From positions 1,500 to 65,499 of the forward strand of contig NZ_MLQS01000030.1 of the NCBI RefSeq assembly GCF_001866055.1: 64,000 bases of DNA, given 5' to 3'. Made by a program: the position numbers and the translations under genes. Shown in pieces: positions 53,701 to 63,610 of the stretch. A model generated the notes under the pieces. It saw nothing but the letters and a program-made list of their open reading frames with translations, had not been told where the DNA came from and made no database searches. The first letter of the stretch is position 1, and each line of letters opens with the position of its first letter. Origin of the DNA: Anaerobacillus alkalidiazotrophicus (GTDB lineage: Bacteria; Bacillota; Bacilli; Bacillales_H; Anaerobacillaceae).

Positions 53701-55374
53701 CTAATAATAAAGGGGTGGCCAGATGTTGTGAATTTTCGTTCCTAATGCATCAGCAATCAAACGAGCAGTTTCAATGTTAGGTTTTTTGACTTTTCCGGTT
53801 CGTAAATTAGAGATTGTAGCAACGGTTAGACCAGTTAATTCGGCTAACTCTGAAGAATTAATATCCATTTGGGCCATAAGTACTCTTAGGTTTTTTCCAG
53901 GATCATCACTCACATATGCGGTTAGGTGATCGGTAGAAGTGTTTTCGAAAGAGTAATTGGCAATAGTTAAGAAAACCTTTTCGTTATTAAATGTCGAAAT
54001 ACACGTTCGTAATTCAACAGGAAGTTTCTTACCTTTTTTGTCTATATGCATGGATTTTAGTATAGTAACCCTTTCTTCTTGTAGATTATTAAGACTTTTC
54101 ATTCTTAGTGAAAGGTATTCTTTTGCGATAATGTCTTTAAAAGACTTCTTTATTAATTCGGACCTACAATACCCCAGTATCTCACATGCCTTATTGTTTA
54201 CCTCTAGAAATCTCCCTTTTTCCTGATTAGTTGTAATTTCTGAAATGAATATTGGAAAAGTAACCTCATTAAATAGCTTATGAAAAGTATCTTCCTCTGA
54301 GGTTAAGTTTTCAATAAGTGTATCTTCTTCGGTTGTATCTTTAAATACACCAAAAACACTTTCAACTTTACCATTCATAAAAATGGGTATTGTTGTTAAA
54401 TTACCATAGATATGTTTCCCGTTTTTATGAATTAAAGTTAATTTTTCTGTAGGTGGTTGATCTTTCATTTCAGAGATCTCTCGAAAGCGTTCAGACCCCC
54501 ACTTAATTTCTTTTGGATGTAACAAATTCATAAAGTTCATGTTAAGAATTTCCTCTTTTGAATATCCAACAATTTTATGTCCAGTAGGATTAATCTCAAT
54601 AAATTGTCCGAATGAATTTACTTGGAATATCCCATAAGGGTAATTATCTAACAAGTTATGATACTTAATATTTAACCATTGTAATTGAAGTTCTGTATTT
54701 TTGTATTGAGTTATATTCTTTGAAATACCATAGATCTTTTGAACTTGATTGTTAACGATAGCTGGAATTAAGGATACGTGTACATGGATAAGCTTTTTTG
54801 ACTTATGATAAAAAGTAGTGTCAAAGTTTTGAATATACCCTTGTTTAGCAAGATCTATTTTGTGTAACACTTTAGGTAACTCAATAATTGGTATAAAAGG
54901 TATGTAGCTCTTTCCAATTAATTCTTCTTTTGTATAACCAGATAAACGTTCTCCGGCAAGGTTTATATCTTTAATGATTCCGTTTGGAGAAATAGAAAAG
55001 ATAGTATCTTCAAGATGGTTATATAGTGTGTTATCTGAATTTAATGATTGATTAATAACTTTTTTATCAATGGGTGGTAATGCTTCAATTGTTATACTAA
55101 TGATTTTGTTTTCATGATTGATGTTAGGGATAAGTTTTGCTTTTACAAGTGTTGATTTATTTTCCTGATTAAGTAAACGTATTGAAATTGAAGATTTTGT
55201 CTTCTTTTGTGTAACTTGGTAAAGCATTTCTTGAGTATTTTTTCGATCATCCTCATGTATGTAATGGATGAACATTTTTTTACCGTGTGATATTTTGGAC
55301 TCCATTGTTGGAAACTGTTGTTGAGGTGACGTATATAGGACAGTTCCATCAAGATCAATAACAATAATGAACAA
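53701..55374 (-). CDS. multi-PAS sensor with C-terminal XRE-type HTH
   Basis: A 557-residue soluble protein. At least four PAS-like modules follow one another (NTLYNHLEDTIFSISPNGII, GYTKEELIGKSYIPFIP; NYPYGIFQVNSFGQFIEINP, GYSKEEILNMNF; LGYCRSELIKKSF). The last 65 residues are a Cro/C1-type HTH (MDINSSELAELTGLTVATIS, LRTGKVKKPNIETARLIADA). No kinase or output enzyme is present, so it would sense a signal by PAS and act on DNA or RNA directly. The start is uncertain: TTG 55374 with AGAAGGGA about 13 bases upstream. This domain order is unusual. Confidence 0.8.
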   Translation of the reverse strand: MFIIVIDLDGTVLYTSPQQQFPTMESKISHGKKMFIHYIHEDDRKNTQEMLYQVTQKKTKSSISIRLLNQENKSTLVKAKLIPNINHENKIISITIEALPPIDKKVINQSLNSDNTLYNHLEDTIFSISPNGIIKDINLAGERLSGYTKEELIGKSYIPFIPIIELPKVLHKIDLAKQGYIQNFDTTFYHKSKKLIHVHVSLIPAIVNNQVQKIYGISKNITQYKNTELQLQWLNIKYHNLLDNYPYGIFQVNSFGQFIEINPTGHKIVGYSKEEILNMNFMNLLHPKEIKWGSERFREISEMKDQPPTEKLTLIHKNGKHIYGNLTTIPIFMNGKVESVFGVFKDTTEEDTLIENLTSEEDTFHKLFNEVTFPIFISEITTNQEKGRFLEVNNKACEILGYCRSELIKKSFKDIIAKEYLSLRMKSLNNLQEERVTILKSMHIDKKGKKLPVELRTCISTFNNEKVFLTIANYSFENTSTDHLTAYVSDDPGKNLRVLMAQMDINSSELAELTGLTVATISNLRTGKVKKPNIETARLIADALGTKIHNIWPPLYY

Positions 55375-55546
55375 TTTGAATTCATTCCCTTCTTAGAAAA
55401 TGTCCAAATTTAACTTTGGCCACACGCTGATGTTGTTATGCCAGTTTAAACTATATAGCCTTTTATATTAGATCAATTGTAACATATTGTAAAAAGAATG
55501 TGTTTTTTTCAAATATATTTATATGTATTTTACAGAAAAAACTTTA

Positions 55547-55702
55547 TCCCACTCTTAAGGGGCAAGTAAGACCCCCACCTCAAAACTTAAGAAAATCGAG
55601 AAGTTTAGGTGGGGGATAAACTGCCCCTAAAGGTCCGATAAGTTGAACTAACAATCAGTGGGGGATGAAGGAAAACCCCCCACTGATTGAAGTTCAGCTT
55701 TA
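55547..55702 (+). mobile_element. three-hairpin mobile repeat, copy D (internal deletion)
   Basis: Identical in outline to copy A with TTTA before TCCCACTC and GTTCAGCTTTA at the end, but about 54 bases carrying the central hairpin are missing between CCGATA and AGTTGAAC. The rest of 55375-55816 shows no gene. Confidence 0.85.
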
Positions 55703-55816
55703 TATACGAAAAAGTTTTTATGTTTTTGGTAATTATGAAATTTACTCAGTTATATAGAAATAAGGAAATAATGGAGGTGTTCTTAGTATATTTACGGAGA
55801 CAAAGATGAGTTTGAA

Positions 55817-55866
55817 TTAACTTTCATAGTAAGGGATAAAGTGACCTATCCTACTATGAAAGTTAA
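55817..55866 (-). terminator. hairpin after pucR-like gene
   Basis: TTAACTTTCATAGTAAGGGATA pairs almost perfectly with TATCCTACTATGAAAGTTAA. It lies 6 bases past the stop codon. The T-run is poor, so termination is likely but not certain. Confidence 0.6.
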
Positions 55867-55872
55867 ATTTTA

Positions 55873-57528
55873 CTAAACTAAAATCGACTTTAATAAAAAT
55901 GAAATCCTTAACCTCAACGTTTCATCTGCACTTTTTAAATCTCTTCCTATTATGTCTTCACACTTCTTAATTCGGTAAATGACGGTATTTCGATGTATAT
56001 ACATACTTTTTGCTGTCTCAGAAATTTGGCAGTTATTATTAAGAAAACAAGAGAGGGTTTGTACAAGATCTTGTTTTTCTTTATCTTCTGGATAGGCTAA
56101 TTCCTTTAAAGTAGATTTGTAAAACTCCTTTAATTTTTGTGACGGTATTGTTTTCAATAACTCTGTTAGTTCTTTTGTTCGATATGTCTTAATAAAGCCT
56201 TCTTCATTTTCTCGATAGCCTATGCGCAGAGCTTCAACGGCTTCTTTATATGAAATAGAGATGTCTCTAACGTTTTCAGCATAGTTACTAATTCCAAACG
56301 ATAAAGAAATGTTTGATGTTTGCAGCATATCTTGTTGTGTTTGATTAATGATCTCAAAAACTTCTTTTTCAATCGTTTCATTATAAAATTCAAAGCCGAC
56401 TAAAATGGAAAATATGTCTCCTTTCGTAAATAAAATGCTATTTCCAAGCTGCTTAATTAACACGGTGTCAAGTAGATCATAGATAAGGTCTCTTTGGCTA
56501 TGAATCTTTTTCTCTGCTTTTAATGAGTGTTTTTCTAATTCAATTTGATTAAGTTGATCTAATTTACAGGTAATACAAATATATTGTAATGATTTATCGA
56601 TGGTATATATTTTCCCTCTATTGATTATTTCTTCTTCCGTTGCAATAACCCCATCCACTAAGTCAGAGAAAAATTCATTCTTCAACCTTCTTGATTGCTG
56701 CTCAATGGCGTGTAACCTCATGAATTCAAATGAAATCACATTAGCTGCTTGTTCCACAGCAAGTAAAGAAGAATACTGCTGCTTTAGAGAAGTTCCTAGT
56801 ATAACGACATACCCTTTTTGTTGGTTGGTTGTCTGAATTGGATATAGAGAAAATTGTTTATATTCACTAGTTGTATCGTCTAATGGAAGTGTCAGAACTT
56901 TAAATTGGTTGATTTGTTCTTGATTTGTAATATCATGAATGTATTTATATACGGAGAAAAAAGCCTCTCGATCAATGTCCTTTGAAGACGCCATAATCTC
57001 TAGTCGTGTATTTAATAAAATCACAGAGACATCAAGAATAGAAGATAGGCTATTAATCACATTCGTTAACCCGCCGCCGGAAATTACAATGTCTGTAAAT
57101 TCTCGATGAATACTGAGTGCGTAATTTAATTCCTCGGTTCTTTCTTTTAGGATCCCGCTTAAAGCCTCAGTTAACATTTCTCCAAGTGAATAATGTAACG
57201 GTAGCTCAATGATTGGGAAGTTTCGTTCATTTGCTTCCGTAATCACTTCTTCTGGAATTTCTTCAATATATCTTTTCGTTTTTAATCCAAGAGCTGCACA
57301 ACCTTGTTCAGACATTTGTTTCACTAATTCAATTAGTGCAACTGGGTTGTTTTTAATTGAATAGGCAGTAGTGAGTAGTAACTGCCCTTGATTTAAATAA
57401 TGAATAATATCAGGTGCATCCATAAGATTTACAGATTGGACAACGTTAGCTAAATTATGATGTCCGGCAACGACTTTAGCCTCTTTAAATGTTGGGAGAG
57501 CCAAAACCTCTACTAATTTCATCCTCAA
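55873..57528 (-). CDS. pucR: PucR-family transcriptional regulator
   Basis: A 551-residue regulator with the N-terminal PucR domain (about 1-125, LPTFKEAKVVAGHHNL, INLMDAPDIIHYLNQGQLLL-like), a GGDEF-like/CdaR middle region and the C-terminal PucR HTH_30 (SETAKSMYIHRNTVIYRIKK). B. subtilis PucR switches on purine and allantoin degradation. It is divergent from the allantoinase gene 176 bases away, so it probably controls it and the TRAP operon. TACTCC on the plus strand (GGAGTA) near 57533 supplies the ribosome binding site. Confidence 0.87.
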   Translation of the reverse strand: MRMKLVEVLALPTFKEAKVVAGHHNLANVVQSVNLMDAPDIIHYLNQGQLLLTTAYSIKNNPVALIELVKQMSEQGCAALGLKTKRYIEEIPEEVITEANERNFPIIELPLHYSLGEMLTEALSGILKERTEELNYALSIHREFTDIVISGGGLTNVINSLSSILDVSVILLNTRLEIMASSKDIDREAFFSVYKYIHDITNQEQINQFKVLTLPLDDTTSEYKQFSLYPIQTTNQQKGYVVILGTSLKQQYSSLLAVEQAANVISFEFMRLHAIEQQSRRLKNEFFSDLVDGVIATEEEIINRGKIYTIDKSLQYICITCKLDQLNQIELEKHSLKAEKKIHSQRDLIYDLLDTVLIKQLGNSILFTKGDIFSILVGFEFYNETIEKEVFEIINQTQQDMLQTSNISLSFGISNYAENVRDISISYKEAVEALRIGYRENEEGFIKTYRTKELTELLKTIPSQKLKEFYKSTLKELAYPEDKEKQDLVQTLSCFLNNNCQISETAKSMYIHRNTVIYRIKKCEDIIGRDLKSADETLRLRISFLLKSILV

Positions 57529-57704
57529 TCTACTCCTTTCTTACTGATAATATTTCGTTCGATAATTTATTGTTGTTTATACTGTACAAAAAAACGTAAT
57601 AATCAGAAAGTTTTGTGTGATAAAACCTTACATAATTTGTCATTTGTTTGGATGATTCATACAAAATGGGGATTAAGTAATTGATATGAGGAGGAATTAG
57701 GGAA

Positions 57705-59069
57705 ATGCAATTAGTCATTAAGAATGGAAAAGTATTTATTGATCAAACTTTTAAAAACGTCGATGTTTTTGTGAAAGATGGATTAATAGAAAAAATATTA
57801 CCGATCGAACAACAAGAATTAGAGAACGGTATAACGGTTGTTGATGCTAATGGCTGCTATGTGTTTCCGGGCTTTATAGATTCTCATGTTCATTTTAATG
57901 ATCCTGGAAGAGAAGAGTGGGAGGGCTTTGAGACTGGAAGCGAAGCAGCAGCAGTTGGTGGAATGACAACTATTTTTGATATGCCGTTAAATAGTAGTCC
58001 ATCCGTTGTTAACACGAAGATTTTAGATGAAAAGAAGAAGCATCTCCAGACAAGATCTACGATTGATTTTGGTTTATGGGCCGGTATTACTGCTGACAAT
58101 GTTAGAAATAAAGAAGAATTAAAGTTGATGAGAGATAACGGCATTGTAGGTTTTAAAGCATTTCTATCAGAAAGTGGGATTAGTGATTTTGCTTGTTTAT
58201 CGAAAGAGCAATTGAAAGAAGCTATGCTTATATCAAAGAAACTAGGAACGGTCTTAGCTCTTCATGCAGAGGAAAATGAACAAATTCAAATGTATACGAC
58301 GGCGCTAATAGAAAACAACAGAGTAGATCGGCAAGCTTTTTTAGAAAGTAGACCACTTAAAGCTGAATTTGCGGCGATTAAACATGCACTTAGTTTAATC
58401 GAACAAACGAAAGCTTCTGTACATTTCGTTCACGTAAGTTCTTCAGAAGCGATCGAATTGATATTTCAATATAAAGAGCAAGGTTATGATGTCACAGTTG
58501 AAGTTTGTCCGCATTATTTACTTTTTAGTGATCAAGACTTTTTGCAGAAAGGTCCGATTTTAAAATGTGCTCCGCCATTACGAGATTTAGAAACGATAGA
58601 AAAGTTGTGGGGATGTATTGAAAAAGGGTGGGTAGATACGATTGGTTCTGATCACTCTCCATGTCTTTATTCTATGAAGGAAGTAGGGGAAGAAAACATT
58701 TGGAAGGCTTGGGGGGGAATTCAAGGGGTTCAATTCGCTTTTCCTTTTTTCATAGGAGAGGCAACCAGACGAGGAATTCCTCTTGAAACGATTTTACCAA
58801 TGATGACTGAAAATGTAGGAAAGCGCTTCGGACTTCGTAATAAAGGAACGATAAAGGTTGGGTATGATGCTGACCTAACAATTTTTAAGCCAAATGAAAA
58901 ATATATAGTTACCAAATCTGACATTTTATTTCGTAATAAATATTCACCTTATGAAAACGTAGAAACAATAGGAAAAGTCGTTATTACGATTGTCCGAGGA
59001 AATATTGTACATGACGAAAAGAGGGAACTAAAGCCTCCGAACATTGGTTTAGAAATCAGTTACATTTAG
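57705..59069 (+). CDS. pucH: allantoinase
   Basis: A 454-residue cyclic amidohydrolase that opens allantoin to allantoate in ureide use. Metal ligands are visible: HVH in FIDSHVHFNDPGREEWEGFE (about 60), the carboxylated Lys in GFKAFLSESG (about 150), LHAEEN, VHVSSSEA and GSDHSP. The ENVGKRFGLRNKGTIKVGYD region is the C-terminal end of the barrel. EEWEGF after the HVH motif is typical of allantoinases. GAGGAGG 10 bases upstream of ATG. The last 250 coding bases and the downstream flank are duplicated at 62446-62788. Confidence 0.9.
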   Translation: MQLVIKNGKVFIDQTFKNVDVFVKDGLIEKILPIEQQELENGITVVDANGCYVFPGFIDSHVHFNDPGREEWEGFETGSEAAAVGGMTTIFDMPLNSSPSVVNTKILDEKKKHLQTRSTIDFGLWAGITADNVRNKEELKLMRDNGIVGFKAFLSESGISDFACLSKEQLKEAMLISKKLGTVLALHAEENEQIQMYTTALIENNRVDRQAFLESRPLKAEFAAIKHALSLIEQTKASVHFVHVSSSEAIELIFQYKEQGYDVTVEVCPHYLLFSDQDFLQKGPILKCAPPLRDLETIEKLWGCIEKGWVDTIGSDHSPCLYSMKEVGEENIWKAWGGIQGVQFAFPFFIGEATRRGIPLETILPMMTENVGKRFGLRNKGTIKVGYDADLTIFKPNEKYIVTKSDILFRNKYSPYENVETIGKVVITIVRGNIVHDEKRELKPPNIGLEISYI

Positions 59070-59316
59070 ATGAAACATCCAAAAAGATAATATGGTTTTG
59101 TGGATGGTGACTAATGACGATTAATCCTAGTCGCTTTAATATATGACTATAAGTTGCACATGGTTAGCAATAAATAAACGTAAAAAAGTTTGGACCTAAC
59201 TTGGTAGAGGGGAGTGTTGGTTGATTTTGTTTTCTTAAATTCATGAGAGTATTACTAGAGTAAAAAAAATAGTAAGCAAATCAATGAAGAAGGAATAGAA
59301 AAAGGGAGGAAGTAGT

Positions 59317-60378
59317 ATGAAGAAACAATTTCGCAGTTTGTTATATAGTTTTCTATTTGTTTTCGGTGCAATTCTAACAGCTTGTGGAACTAGTGTCGGT
59401 ACAGAAACAAATATTAGTTCCGAAGTACAAGAAAGTGATAATCCAAAATCAGAAGTCTATAAATGGAGTCTTGGAATTAATACAACAGAAGGGTCTGTTA
59501 GAGATATAACGGCAAAAAAGTTTAAAGAAGTTGTAGAAGAAAAAACGGATGGTCGTCTACAGATTGATATCCACCTTGGGGAGTCTCTTGGTACTGAACA
59601 AGAGATGGTAAATATGGTGCAAGTTGGTGCTCTTGAACTACAGTTAGCTGGTGGTTTGTTTGCGAATATAGTTCCAGAATATAATACATTATCATTACCG
59701 TTTATCGTAGATGATTATGATGAAGCATATGCAGTATTGGATGGTCCTGTAGGAGATAGATGGAAAGAATTAGCATCTGAGAGAGGGTTCAAAGTATTAG
59801 CGCACACTGAACTTGGCTTTGCGCAGATTACTACTAATAATAAGCCCATTTATCATCCAGATGATTTAAAAGGATTGAGAATGAGAAGTCCGAATGAGGC
59901 TATTTGGATTGAAAGTTTTAGAGAGTTAGGAAGTGCTGTTTCAACGATGCCATTCACTGAAGTATATATGGCGTTGTCTCAAGGTGTTGTTGATGGTCAG
60001 TTTAATCCACCATCAGCTATATATGAAACGAATTTCCATGAAGTTCAAGACTATTTGGCGTTAACCAATCATTTTTACTGGCACGTAAACTTTATTATGA
60101 ATGACGATTTATGGAATAGCTTAGATGAAGAATTACAAGAGATTATCCAAGAAGCCGCGTATGAAGCGAGAGATTTATCTAGGGCTCATATTCAAAAGAA
60201 GGATGCAGAAATGTTAGAAATTTTAAAAGATGAATTTATCGAAATTACTGAACCAGATATTCAAGCATTTCGTGATGTACTAGAACCTAAAATTGATAGT
60301 ATTTCAAAAACGATACCAGCTGAAGCGGTGGAAGAAACATATAAGTTTTTAGAAGAGTACCGTCAGGCGAAAAATTAA
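59317..60378 (+). CDS. dctP: TRAP transporter substrate-binding lipoprotein (DctP type)
   Basis: A 353-residue exported lipoprotein (lipobox ILTAC, Cys23). The DctP fold shows in VEEKTDGRLQIDIHLGESLG, HPDDLKGLRMRSPN with the carboxylate-binding Arg, and FTEVYMALSQGVVDGQFNPP. It delivers an organic acid to the DctQM membrane parts. Location between allantoinase and a duplicate of its end hints at a ureide-related substrate, which is inference. GGGAGGAAG precedes ATG. A hairpin separates it from dctQ. Confidence 0.88.
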   Translation: MKKQFRSLLYSFLFVFGAILTACGTSVGTETNISSEVQESDNPKSEVYKWSLGINTTEGSVRDITAKKFKEVVEEKTDGRLQIDIHLGESLGTEQEMVNMVQVGALELQLAGGLFANIVPEYNTLSLPFIVDDYDEAYAVLDGPVGDRWKELASERGFKVLAHTELGFAQITTNNKPIYHPDDLKGLRMRSPNEAIWIESFRELGSAVSTMPFTEVYMALSQGVVDGQFNPPSAIYETNFHEVQDYLALTNHFYWHVNFIMNDDLWNSLDEELQEIIQEAAYEARDLSRAHIQKKDAEMLEILKDEFIEITEPDIQAFRDVLEPKIDSISKTIPAEAVEETYKFLEEYRQAKN

Positions 60379-60383
60379 TTTAG

Positions 60384-60425
60384 AAGGTAGAGTGTGATGT
60401 AAGTAATTTAACACTCTACCTTTTA
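60384..60425 (+). terminator. hairpin between dctP and dctQ
   Basis: AAGGTAGAGTGT / ACACTCTACCTT with TTTT after. It probably stops part of the transcripts or protects the dctP mRNA, giving more binding protein than permease. Confidence 0.8.
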
Positions 60426-60445
60426 AACATAAGGAGGAAATAATA

Positions 60446-60958
60446 ATGGAATATCCACGGAAGAGTTTTATTAATGTTATTATAAATAACTTTATTCAAG
60501 TAGTTGATGTATTTACTATACTGCTCATGTCTCTCTTAACAATTATTGTTTTTTTAGAGGTCTTAAGTAGATATTTCTTTAACTTTCCCTTTGCTTTCTC
60601 AGGAGAGTTAACAGCAATACTTTTTCCGTGGGTAATATTTATGGGTGCAATTATTGTTACTAAAAATGAGGGTCATTTATCAATAACTCACTTCCGAGGT
60701 TTATTAAGGAGTGAATTTCAAAAAATATTAATCATTGTGGGTAAAATTGTCATGTTATTTTTCGCTTTTTATATGTTTTTATCTAGTATTGAGTTAGCGA
60801 ACTCGGTATCCGCTCAGAAGTTCCCAGTTCTTCAAATCTCAATGAATTGGCTGTATCTTTCAGGAGTTTTTGCTTTTGTTGGAATGTCAGTAGTTTTAAC
60901 TTATCAATTATTTGAATTAATAAAAAATAGTATAAAAGATACTAGAAAGGAGGTTTGA
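60446..60958 (+). CDS. dctQ: TRAP transporter small permease (DctQ type)
   Basis: A 170-residue membrane protein with four spans (about 18-40, 50-68, 88-108, 130-150) and the family pattern EVLSRYFFNFPFAFSGELTA. It pairs with DctM as the small TRAP membrane subunit. AAGGAGG lies 8 bases before ATG, and the stop is two bases from dctM, so the two are coupled. Confidence 0.9.
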   Translation: MEYPRKSFINVIINNFIQVVDVFTILLMSLLTIIVFLEVLSRYFFNFPFAFSGELTAILFPWVIFMGAIIVTKNEGHLSITHFRGLLRSEFQKILIIVGKIVMLFFAFYMFLSSIELANSVSAQKFPVLQISMNWLYLSGVFAFVGMSVVLTYQLFELIKNSIKDTRKEV

Positions 60959-60959
60959 A

Positions 60960-62231
60960 ATGGTTTGGATGATGATTGTTAGTTTCGTCTTGTTGGTACT
61001 ATTTGGTGTTCCAATTGCCTTTGCGATGGGAGCATCATCATTGTTATATATTCTTATAGAGGGTATTCCTTTGTCAATGCTTGCACAGCGTTTTTTTTCA
61101 AATACTCAATCATTTGCTTTTTTGGCAATTCCATTTTTTATTTTAGCAGGCCATTTAATGGTACAAGGAACGATTGCTCATCGTATCATTAATTTAGCTG
61201 ATGTAATGGTTAGGAGGCTGCCAGGTGGATTAGGATGTGTCTCGGTTGTTACAAGTATGGGGATGGCTGGGGTATCTGGTTCTTCAGTTGCTGATGCTGC
61301 TTCGACGGGAAGTGTGTTAATCCCTGAAATGAAGCGGAAAAAATATTCATCATCATTTGCAGCTGCAATTAATGCATCAAGTTCTGTTGTTGGTATTATT
61401 ATTCCACCAAGTACAACGATGATTATAATTGCTTGGTTAACGAATTTATCAGTAGGCCAAATGTTCTTAGCTGGTGTACTTCCAGGGATTTTAATTGGAA
61501 TTAGTTACTTGTTGTATACGATTATTATCTCGATAAAAAGAGGGTATCCTCGGGAGAGTAAATCTTCATTTAAAGAATTATTGGGAAGCTTAAAGCATGC
61601 ATCTTGGGCGATTGTCTTACCTATCTTTTTAATAGGGGCAATTGTATTTGGAATTGCGACAGCTACGGAAGCGGCAGCTTTAGCAGTTTTTTATGCATTG
61701 ATTGTCGGTAGTTTAATATATAAAAAGTTAAATATTCAAAATATAATTGGAGCAATTAGAGACACCGTGTATGGAACAACAATCGTTATGTTTATGATTT
61801 GTAGTTCAATGATTTTTACTTACGTATTAATAAGAGAGGGGATTCCTAAGCTAATTTCCGATCTGCTACTATCTTTAGGGTTAGCTGATTGGCTCTTGTT
61901 ATTTATCATGATTGTCATTTTATTTGCAGCTGGAATGGTGATGGAATTAGTGCCAAATTTATTCCTATTTATACCAATCTTTTTTCCTATCGCAACAGGA
62001 ATTGGAATTGATCCAATGCATTTTGCCATTGTTATGTTATGTGCGTTAGCTCTAGGTCTGTTTACACCACCGATCGGGTCAAATTTATTTATTTCATGTC
62101 ACCTAGCTGATATCAGTATTGAAAAAGCAACGAAAGATGTTGTACCTTTCTTTCTAGTAGGTGCAGTGGTTGTTTTTCTTGTTGCATATATCCCATTTTT
62201 GTCTTTGTGGTTACCTAGTTTATTTGGGTAA
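60960..62231 (+). CDS. dctM: TRAP transporter large permease (DctM type)
   Basis: A 423-residue protein with about 12 spans. It has the DctM pattern FFILAGHLMVQGTIAHRII, the MGMAGVSGSSVADAAS and INASSSVVGIIIPPST motifs, and TPPIGSNLF near the end. It is the Na+-coupled transport subunit. AAAGGAGG lies just upstream at the dctQ end. A terminator-like hairpin follows near 62355. Confidence 0.92.
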   Translation: MVWMMIVSFVLLVLFGVPIAFAMGASSLLYILIEGIPLSMLAQRFFSNTQSFAFLAIPFFILAGHLMVQGTIAHRIINLADVMVRRLPGGLGCVSVVTSMGMAGVSGSSVADAASTGSVLIPEMKRKKYSSSFAAAINASSSVVGIIIPPSTTMIIIAWLTNLSVGQMFLAGVLPGILIGISYLLYTIIISIKRGYPRESKSSFKELLGSLKHASWAIVLPIFLIGAIVFGIATATEAAALAVFYALIVGSLIYKKLNIQNIIGAIRDTVYGTTIVMFMICSSMIFTYVLIREGIPKLISDLLLSLGLADWLLLFIMIVILFAAGMVMELVPNLFLFIPIFFPIATGIGIDPMHFAIVMLCALALGLFTPPIGSNLFISCHLADISIEKATKDVVPFFLVGAVVVFLVAYIPFLSLWLPSLFG

Positions 62232-62354
62232 AAAGATTATCAATAGTCTCATAGAAAGATATTTAGAGTTTGATAGTTAAGCTTTATTGTATTTAAGTGC
62301 CTGTGAATTCATCATAAGTACTTAGTGTAGAGAAAATTGGAAAAATAACTTTTT

Positions 62355-62394
62355 TTGGAGTGCCAAATCAGTATTGGTGCTCCATTTTTTATTG
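62355..62394 (+). terminator. terminator of the TRAP operon
   Basis: TGGAGTGCC / GGTGCTCCA around AAATCAGTATT, followed by TTTTTTATT, about 120 bases after dctM. Confidence 0.8.
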
Positions 62395-62445
62395 ATAAAT
62401 TAACACTTTTATCAATTTAGGATACTGCTTTAACCTATCAATAAT

Positions 62446-62788
62446 TTAGGGGAACGCTTCGGACTTCGAAACAAAAGATCAATTGAAGGATGGAAATGAT
62501 GCAGATCTGACAATTTTTAAGCTAGATGAAAAATATATAGTTATCAAATCTGACATTTTATTTCGACATGTATTCTCCTTATGAAAAAGTAGAAACAACA
62601 GAAAAAATAGTTGCCACAATTGGCCGAAGAAAGGTTGTTTTTGACCAAAAAAGGGACCATAACACTACAAATATTAGTTTAGAAACTAATTACGTTAGAT
62701 GAAGTGATCAAATAGGAAACTTGTTTTTGTATATAGTGACCAATGACGATCTTCTCTAGTCGCTTTAAGATAGGACTATAAGTTGCAC
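62446..62788 (+). pseudogene. decayed duplicate of the allantoinase 3' end and its downstream flank
   Basis: From TTAGGGGAACGCTTCGGACT to AAGTTGCAC this stretch aligns with 58816-59159. The match includes the coding text for DADLTIFK (here DADLTIFKLDEKYIVI), SDILF and SPYE..ET, and the non-coding block with CTAGTCGCTTTAA and GACTATAAGTTGCAC. Several small deletions shift the frame. It shows that the segment holding the TRAP genes is bordered by a direct repeat. Confidence 0.88.
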
Positions 62789-62857
62789 CGAAACAGATGG
62801 ATTGAGGTCAGCAAAAAACTGAATACTTGAAATGAATTATTAAAGGGGGCAACTTGA

Positions 62858-63610
62858 ATGAGTTTACAAGTAAGTGGTGTTCGTAAGTTTTTTTATTCAA
62901 AAGAGGTTTTAAAGCAAATTGACTTTAACATCAAAGAAGAGGAATTTGTATGCATCCTTGGTCATAGTGGTTGTGGGAAATCTACTTTACTTAATATGAT
63001 TGCTGGATTTTTAACTCCAGACGAAGGTGAAATCTATGTAAACGAAAATCGTGTGAAAGGTCCAGCAAAAGAACGGGGAGTTGTATTCCAAGAACACGCC
63101 TTATTTCCTTGGTTTACAGTAAGAGAAAATATTGCTTTTGGGCCCACCATTCAAAAAGAAAACAAAACAAAAGTAAATGAAAAAGTAGACTACTACTTAA
63201 AGTTAGTTGGTTTAGCGGAGTTTGCTGATCACTATCCATCTCAATTGTCAGGTGGCATGAAACAGCGTGTAGGAATTGCTCGGGCTTTAGCAAATGAACC
63301 TGAGGTGTTATTAATGGATGAGCCATTTGGAGCATTAGATATTTTAACAAGAGAGACGATGAGACGAGAATTGACAAGAATTTGGTCAGAGTTAAAACCA
63401 ATTGTTATTTTTGTTACCCATAGTATCTCAGAAGCGATACATCTTGGGGATCGAATACTTGTGATGAAAGAAGGTCAGGTTGCAGCTGATTATAAAGTGA
63501 ATATGGATCGGCCACGTGATCAACGTGATCCTGAGTTTACGAGATTAACAGAAGAGTTAGAAACTATTTTAATGGAGGAGAAGCAAAATGAGTACAGTCA
63601 AATCAGTTAA
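62858..63610 (+). CDS. ABC transporter ATPase, SsuB/TauB/NrtD type
   Basis: A 250-residue importer ATPase. Walker A is [10 protein letters not shown] (about 36-45), the Q-loop [14 protein letters not shown], the signature [15 protein letters not shown], and Walker [13 protein letters not shown], the pattern of nitrate/sulfonate/pyrimidine-type importers. GGGGGC lies before the ATG. It overlaps the permease gene by 23 bases. The substrate is unknown; next to allantoinase and PucR a nitrogenous compound is plausible. Confidence 0.9.
   Translation: MSLQVSGVRKFFYSKEVLKQIDFNIKEEEFVCILGHSGCGKSTLLNMIAGFLTPDEGEIYVNENRVKGPAKERGVVFQEHALFPWFTVRENIAFGPTIQKENKTKVNEKVDYYLKLVGLAEFADHYPSQLSGGMKQRVGIARALANEPEVLLMDEPFGALDILTRETMRRELTRIWSELKPIVIFVTHSISEAIHLGDRILVMKEGQVAADYKVNMDRPRDQRDPEFTRLTEELETILMEEKQNEYSQIS

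Noticed and set aside
57890..58144. Minus-strand ORF within the allantoinase gene
   Set aside because: It is antisense shadow of a well supported coding region.
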